DNA from: Candidatus Moraniibacteriota bacterium
GTDB taxonomy: Bacteria; Patescibacteriota; Minisyncoccia; Moranbacterales; GCA-2747515
Direction of reading: 5' to 3'
Length of the DNA stretch: 62,897 nt
Assembly: GCA_030592425.1 (NCBI GenBank)
Contig: JAUVJK010000001.1
Location: 1 to 62,897 of the forward strand
The notes below the pieces were generated by a model that saw nothing but the letters and a program-made list of their open reading frames with translations, was not told the origin of the DNA and made no database searches. A program made the position numbers and the translations under genes. Below, one piece after another: positions 58,344-62,897 of the stretch (positions are counted from its first letter, which is position 1; each line of letters starts with the position of its first letter).

Positions 58344-61340
58344 TTATACAACAATACTTACTAATTTTCCCTGAACGAAGATCACTTTTCGTACTTTTTT
58401 GCCGTCAATAAATTTCTGTACTTTTTTGCTAGCGAGGGCTTTTTCTTTTGCATCATCTTCTGCAATATCAGCTGCGACCATGATCTTATCACGTACTTTT
58501 CCATTTACTTGTACAACAAGCTCAATCTCGTCATCACTGAGATATTTTTCATCATAGACTGGCCAATTCTCTTCGATCAGAAATGATGTATTGCCCATTT
58601 GTTCCCAAAGCTCTTGTGTTATATGTGGCGCAAAGGGACAGAGGATCTTCAGAAAAGCACCAAAGTCTTCTGTAGAAATACTCTTTTGCTTTTCGATATC
58701 ATTGGAGAGGATCATCATTGCAGAAATTGCTGTATTATATTTCATCTCTTCAATATCGTCACCCACTTTATTGATCGTTTTGTGCAGTGTTTTTTTCAAA
58801 GCATTGGGTGTTTCACCACCAACATAGTCTCTGTAGTAGATCTTCCAAATACGTTCGATGAATTTTCGTGACCCAATCATTCCTTCTGTATTCCATGCGA
58901 CACTCGCATCAAAAGGCCCCATAAACATTTCATACGTACGAAACGTGTCAGCACCAAAACGCTCGATCACATCATCCGGATTGATCACATTTCCCCAACG
59001 TTTACTCATCTTTCGTCCATCCTCTGCTATGATCAGTCCAACAGTCTGTAATTTCGCAAAAGGTTCGTCATGTGACACAACACCAATATCAAAAAGGAAT
59101 TTATGCCAAAATCGTGCATAGATCAAGTGCCGCGTCGCATGTTCTTCGCCACCAACATAAAAATCAACAGGTGACCAATACTTTTCTTTCTGAGGATCTA
59201 CAAGAGCGGTGTCATTCTTTGGATCAATATAGCGCAAATAATACCAACTCGATCCTGCCCACTGTGGCATCGTATCTGTTTCACGCCGCGCAGATCCACC
59301 ACACTGTGGACACTCTGTATTAACCCATTCATCAATTCCCGCGAGTGGCGATTCTCCTGTATCCGTCGGCTCATAATGCTCCACATCTGGAAGTACCAAT
59401 GGCAATTCTTCTTCTGGCATTGGTACAACACCACACTTCTCACAATGAATAAGTGGAATTGGCTCGCCCCAATACCGCTGCCGTCCAAATACCCAGTCAC
59501 GCAATCGATAAGATGTCTTTTCTTCAGCGAGGTCCTTTTGTGCAAGCCACTGCGTGATCTTTGATCGTGCTTCCTCTGACGTAAGCCCGTCGAAATCACC
59601 AGAGTTTACAAGAATACCATCTTCTTCATAGCATTCTTCGAAATTTTTCACTTTTTCCCATGCAGCGTCACTCTTCGGACGAATCGAAACTGTAAGGGGA
59701 ATATTATACTTCTTTGCCATCACAAAATCACGCGCATCATGCGCATCAGCGAACACCGCGCCCGTACCATAGTACGCAAGAACAAAATCTGAAATCCACA
59801 CAGGAATCTCCTGTCCAGTCGCTGGATTGATCACTGTCACACTCTTAAGCTCAACACCCGTTTTTTCTTTATCTACAGCGGTACGATCAATCTCTGTCTT
59901 CTTCTGTGCTGCCTGGATATATTCTTCAACCTCAGTTCCATTTGATATTTTTTCTTTTAATATTTCTACAAGCTCATGTTCCGGTGCAAGAATCACAAAC
60001 GCACCAGAAAAGATCGTATCAACACGCGTCGTGAATACTTTTATAGAGATGTCTTGCACGCCTGAAATAAGATCCAATAACGCTGGGATCTCCTGCTTTT
60101 TTAGCGTACTACCAAAGTGACCTCTATCGTTAAATTTTATGAAGTTCGCATCAAGACCGTGTGCATTTGTTTCTCCATGACTAAATGATACCCATTTATC
60201 ATCTGTTGAATGAAGAACGACAAAATCATCACAATGCTTTTTTATCGCTTCAAAATCATAACCGGCATCTGTATAAAATCCATGTGTATTGTCTTTTGTG
60301 TGTTTCTCGTCACATTTTGCATAGTTCGTTGCAACAAGGATTACTTTTTTTACCTTAAAGTTTTCTGGTTGTTTTTCAAGCCATCGCAAAATCGCAACAC
60401 CTCCACGAGAATGCCCTATAAGAATTGTGTCCTCAGTTGGCTTAGTATCATCTAACTGTGACAGCCACTCGTCCATGTGCGGATCATCAGCATGCAATAA
60501 AACTGGTGCAACAAATGGAATTTTTTTCTTTTGCATTTCTGCCGCAAGCCATGGATACCATTTTTGAGAGGGATCAGTATCTTTGCCATGCATCAAGATC
60601 ACTTTTTGTGACGTACTTTTTAATTCTTCATTCTTAATTCTAAATTCTATTTCTGCACCTTCACTTCTGCCGATCCAATTCCTCTGTGATTGCTTGATAT
60701 TTTCTTGCCAATCGAGCCCATCGAGATCTGCAAGCATGCGATCTGCATAGTCAGTGATCTTAATCACCCATTGTGGCATTTTTTTCTTTTCGATTGGTGT
60801 ACCACAACGCTCACAAGCGCCGTCCTCAAGGTCTTCGTTGGCAAGTCCCGTCTTACATGACGGACACCAGTTGATCGGCTCATGCGAACGATAGACAAGA
60901 TCTTTCTTGAACATTTGCAAGAATGTCCACTGCGTCCATTTATAATAGTCAGGATCAGTTGTGGAAAATTCTCGATCCCAATCATAGTTAAGTGAGATCT
61001 TCTCGATCTGAGTCTTGAATGTGGCAATATTCTCTTGTGTCGCAACACGTGGATGAACTTTATTTTTGAGTGCATATTGTTCTGCCGGCAAACCAAAAGC
61101 ATCCCAGCCCATTGGATGAAGCACATTAAAGCCTTTCATTTTCTTGTACCGCGCAATAATATCGGTGGCGATATAGCCCTTAGGATGCCCCACATGCAAT
61201 CCTACGCCAGAAGGATAAGGAAACATATCAAGAATATAGAATTTTTCTTTGTCAGCATCTTCTGTCGTTTTATAGACACCAGAAGTTTCCCATTTTTCCC
61301 GCCATTTTTGCTCAATTTTCTTATGTTCGTAAAGTTCCAT
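58344..61340 (-). CDS. leuS: Leucyl-tRNA synthetase with an inserted alpha/beta hydrolase domain
   Basis: Charges tRNA-Leu and edits mischarged products. 998 residues against about 820-870. HVGH at 49-52, KMSKR near 777-781, and zinc Cys at 159/162/176/179 are in place. Between about residues 237 and 429 lies a complete RBBP9/YdeN-like serine hydrolase: VILMHGKDTDP, GHSRGG (nucleophile Ser311), HSTDDKWV (Asp380/381) and DRGHF (His408). Editing-domain residues continue after it (FTTRVDTIF, AHDARD with D538). Confidence 0.96.
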   Translation of the reverse strand: MELYEHKKIEQKWREKWETSGVYKTTEDADKEKFYILDMFPYPSGVGLHVGHPKGYIATDIIARYKKMKGFNVLHPMGWDAFGLPAEQYALKNKVHPRVATQENIATFKTQIEKISLNYDWDREFSTTDPDYYKWTQWTFLQMFKKDLVYRSHEPINWCPSCKTGLANEDLEDGACERCGTPIEKKKMPQWVIKITDYADRMLADLDGLDWQENIKQSQRNWIGRSEGAEIEFRIKNEELKSTSQKVILMHGKDTDPSQKWYPWLAAEMQKKKIPFVAPVLLHADDPHMDEWLSQLDDTKPTEDTILIGHSRGGVAILRWLEKQPENFKVKKVILVATNYAKCDEKHTKDNTHGFYTDAGYDFEAIKKHCDDFVVLHSTDDKWVSFSHGETNAHGLDANFIKFNDRGHFGSTLKKQEIPALLDLISGVQDISIKVFTTRVDTIFSGAFVILAPEHELVEILKEKISNGTEVEEYIQAAQKKTEIDRTAVDKEKTGVELKSVTVINPATGQEIPVWISDFVLAYYGTGAVFADAHDARDFVMAKKYNIPLTVSIRPKSDAAWEKVKNFEECYEEDGILVNSGDFDGLTSEEARSKITQWLAQKDLAEEKTSYRLRDWVFGRQRYWGEPIPLIHCEKCGVVPMPEEELPLVLPDVEHYEPTDTGESPLAGIDEWVNTECPQCGGSARRETDTMPQWAGSSWYYLRYIDPKNDTALVDPQKEKYWSPVDFYVGGEEHATRHLIYARFWHKFLFDIGVVSHDEPFAKLQTVGLIIAEDGRKMSKRWGNVINPDDVIERFGADTFRTYEMFMGPFDASVAWNTEGMIGSRKFIERIWKIYYRDYVGGETPNALKKTLHKTINKVGDDIEEMKYNTAISAMMILSNDIEKQKSISTEDFGAFLKILCPFAPHITQELWEQMGNTSFLIEENWPVYDEKYLSDDEIELVVQVNGKVRDKIMVAADIAEDDAKEKALASKKVQKFIDGKKVRKVIFVQGKLVSIVV
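60054..60632 (-). other. Hydrolase domain insert within leuS
   Basis: About 193 codons, residues 237-429 of LeuRS, between the first strand of the CP1 editing domain (EGAEIEFRI) and its threonine-rich segment (VFTTRVDTIF). The three catalytic residues are kept, which argues for selection on activity rather than a spacer. Confidence 0.85.
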
Positions 61341-61372
61341 AATTTATGCTTTTCATGATCTTTTATCTTTCT

Positions 61373-61401
61373 ATACTATCGCAATTCTACCCTTTGGACA
61401 A
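61373..61401 (-). promoter_or_regulatory. Promoter of leuS
   Basis: Minus strand: -35 TTGTCC (61396-61401), 17-base spacer, -10 TAGTAT (61373-61378). Confidence 0.6.
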
Positions 61402-61452
61402 ATTTTTATACCGAGAAATTACATGCAACATCTCATCACAACATGACTATAC

Positions 61453-61491
61453 AAAAAAGAATACCGGTATTAATACCTGTATTCTTTTTTT
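61453..61491 (-). terminator. Terminator after the transporter gene
   Basis: GAATAC-a-GGTATT and AATACC-g-GTATTC (plus 61459-61484) pair with one mismatch and run into TTTTTTG on the minus strand. The A tract on the other side would let it act in both directions. Confidence 0.85.
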
Positions 61492-61549
61492 GTCCAATAT
61501 CCTCAATAAAAGAAGTCTAGTGAGTTTTTGTAGATTCACCTTCTTCTTC

Positions 61550-62897
61550 CTACATTTCCTCTGTTTGCTCTACATTTTCAGCTGCCCTTAATTGTCCATT
61601 TGTTGGCGCGCTGAGATATTCATGGAAAGCAATGAGTCCTAACGTGGCGACAAAGCACCCCACAACCATCACAATTCCTCCTACACGGATCCATTCTTTG
61701 AATGAAATTGAATGACCTGCCTGTTCCGACTTGGACACAACGATCACACCAGCGGATGAACCAATAGGAGTACCATTACCGCCAAGACCTACACCAAAGA
61801 CCAGTGCCCACCACAGGAGATTTACATCTACTCCTTGTGTCTGAAGGTATACAATAACAGGGATCATCGCGACTGTAAATGGGATATTATCGATGATTGC
61901 AGAAAGAACAGCGCTCGCCCACAGAACGATGATCGCTGTCATAAGAATATTATCTGCCGCGCCTGATGTAAGTGTATCAGCAAGAACTTTGAGGACGCCT
62001 GCATGTTCCAAACCACCAACGATCACAAAGAGTGCCGCAAAAAATGCCAACACGGAGAGTTCGAGTTTTTCGAAGATTTTCTGCGGATCTTTGTGTGGTA
62101 CGACCAGAATAAGTGCCATTGCTGCACCAATCAGAGCTACCATCGCCGGCTGGAGATGGATTATGTGATGTATAAAAAATAGCGCGACAACAACTACAAG
62201 TACAAATATGATGATCTTTAGAGTCTGTGGATCCTCGATCGCATCCTTCTCATTCATTTTCATCAGCTCATCTATATGCTGTGGCGATTCCTTGATTTCT
62301 TTACGATAGATAATTCTAAGCGTCAGAAGCGTTGCAAGCCATACAAAGATAATTATCGGCAGAGAATGTGTCAGAAAGTCATTAAAACTAAAGTTCGCCG
62401 CTGATGCGATCATAATGTTTGGTGGATCACCGACCAATGTTGCGATGCCCCCTACATTGGCAAGAATTGCTTCCGCAATCAAAAGCGGAATCACAGAAAT
62501 TTTGATCATACGCGCGATAATGATCGTAATTGGCACAATCAAAATGATCGTCGTAACATTATCGAGAATCATGGAAAGCGCTGATGTCAACGTACCGAGA
62601 GCAACAATTAATAGCCATGGATTACCCTTTGTTTTCTTTGCCGTGAGGATTCCGAGATATTGAAAGGCACCTGTCGTTTCCAGAATTGCAACGACCACCA
62701 TCATTCCCATAAGAAGTCCGATCGTATTGAAATCAATTGCCGCGAGTGCTTCGCTACCAGAGTAAAACCCACTGAAGTGTCCGTACAAGACCATCGTGAT
62801 CGCACCAAAGATAGCAATTACAGTACGATGTATACGCTCAGAAATGATGAGTCCGAACGTAATCACAAAAATGATCGTACTGACGGTAAATTCTATA
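61550..62897 (-). CDS. ArsB/NhaD-type ion transporter (5' end outside the window)
   Basis: About 448 visible codons, 10-12 hydrophobic helices. The frame stays open to the window edge through FVITFGLIISERIHR, which reads as the family N-terminus, so the GTG at 62866 is not the true start. DNVTTIILIVPITI, GGIATLVGDPPNIMIASAANF, SAIIDNIPFTVAMIPVI and GGNGTPIGSSAGVI are the paired ion-transporter signatures of the ArsB/NhaD/citrate group. Likely a Na+/H+ antiporter or anion pump; substrate not resolvable. Confidence 0.9.
   Translation of the reverse strand, partial: IEFTVSTIIFVITFGLIISERIHRTVIAIFGAITMVLYGHFSGFYSGSEALAAIDFNTIGLLMGMMVVVAILETTGAFQYLGILTAKKTKGNPWLLIVALGTLTSALSMILDNVTTIILIVPITIIIARMIKISVIPLLIAEAILANVGGIATLVGDPPNIMIASAANFSFNDFLTHSLPIIIFVWLATLLTLRIIYRKEIKESPQHIDELMKMNEKDAIEDPQTLKIIIFVLVVVVALFFIHHIIHLQPAMVALIGAAMALILVVPHKDPQKIFEKLELSVLAFFAALFVIVGGLEHAGVLKVLADTLTSGAADNILMTAIIVLWASAVLSAIIDNIPFTVAMIPVIVYLQTQGVDVNLLWWALVFGVGLGGNGTPIGSSAGVIVVSKSEQAGHSISFKEWIRVGGIVMVVGCFVATLGLIAFHEYLSAPTNGQLRAAENVEQTEEM

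Noticed and set aside
1..62897. Recoded genetic code (TGA or TAG as sense)
   Set aside because: All conserved proteins are full length with code 11; pyrF ends with TGA and rpsJ with TAG at the expected C-termini.

Overview
The window reads as a chromosomal segment of a Candidate Phyla Radiation (Patescibacteria) bacterium of moderate to low GC that uses the standard genetic code. The reasons are: the S10-spc ribosomal cluster is complete except for L30 (rpmD), whose usual slot between S5 and L15 is only 39 bp; adk is missing between secY and map; metabolic genes are few; many small orphan genes stand alone; the envelope is built on undecaprenyl/LCP chemistry; and ComEC is split. All essential genes translate fully with code 11 and TGA ends pyrF, so the recoded Gracilibacteria/Absconditabacteria are unlikely. 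I cannot assign a phylum within CPR.

Layout. 1-260: end of an unknown + strand gene and two convergent terminators. 286-14290 (minus): one long translation cluster read right to left, tuf, rpsJ, rplC-D-W-B, rpsS, rplV, rpsC, rplP, rpmC, rpsQ, rplN-X-E, rpsN, rpsH, rplF-R, rpsE, rplO, secY, map and a small orphan. A 245-base folded intergenic region with a terminator-like hairpin lies between rpsJ and rplC. 14335-15787: two orphan genes. 16073-20154: str operon rpsL, rpsG, a DUF1189-like membrane gene, fusA, starting from a consensus promoter with a hairpin plus U tract at its very 5' end. 20291-27017: a 59-residue gene, M50 protease, pyrF-pyrE, MutY-like glycosylase, small zinc-ribbon and DUF4406-like genes, an anchored thermonuclease and ndk. 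27083-27192: a cluster of REP-like palindromes. 27249-30854: SpoIIM-like protein, split ComEC (two genes), DUF167 and NrdR. 30953-32344: two orphan two-helix membrane proteins. 32521-39608: lepB, hisS, HIT, rpsU, yqeY, ybeY, dgkA, ftsA, ftsZ (secretion, translation, lipid carrier, division).

39663-45326 (plus): LCP transferase, pth, dprA, topA. The 3' end of topA is duplicated 101 bp downstream. 45502-47297: two more two-helix orphan membrane proteins and a doubtful small gene. 47385-48884 (plus): Rel-type (p)ppGpp enzyme. 48954-50813: parA-parB (parA probably leaderless). 50979-51155: tRNA-Leu(CAA) and beside it a decayed tRNA-Leu. 51489-58256: folD, uppP, glmS, HAD hydrolase, YvcK-like protein, sugar nucleotidyltransferase and an exonuclease with DUF3820, much of it cell-wall precursor supply. 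58344-61340: leuS, in which a complete serine alpha/beta hydrolase domain is inserted into the editing domain. 61550-62897: an ArsB/NhaD-type ion transporter cut by the window edge.

The most unusual items are the hydrolase-containing LeuRS, the rpsJ-rplC RNA element, the decayed tRNA-Leu beside an intact one, the palindrome cluster, the family of stand-alone two-helix membrane proteins, and strong Shine-Dalgarno sites on orphan genes and rpsU against almost none on the other ribosomal protein genes.
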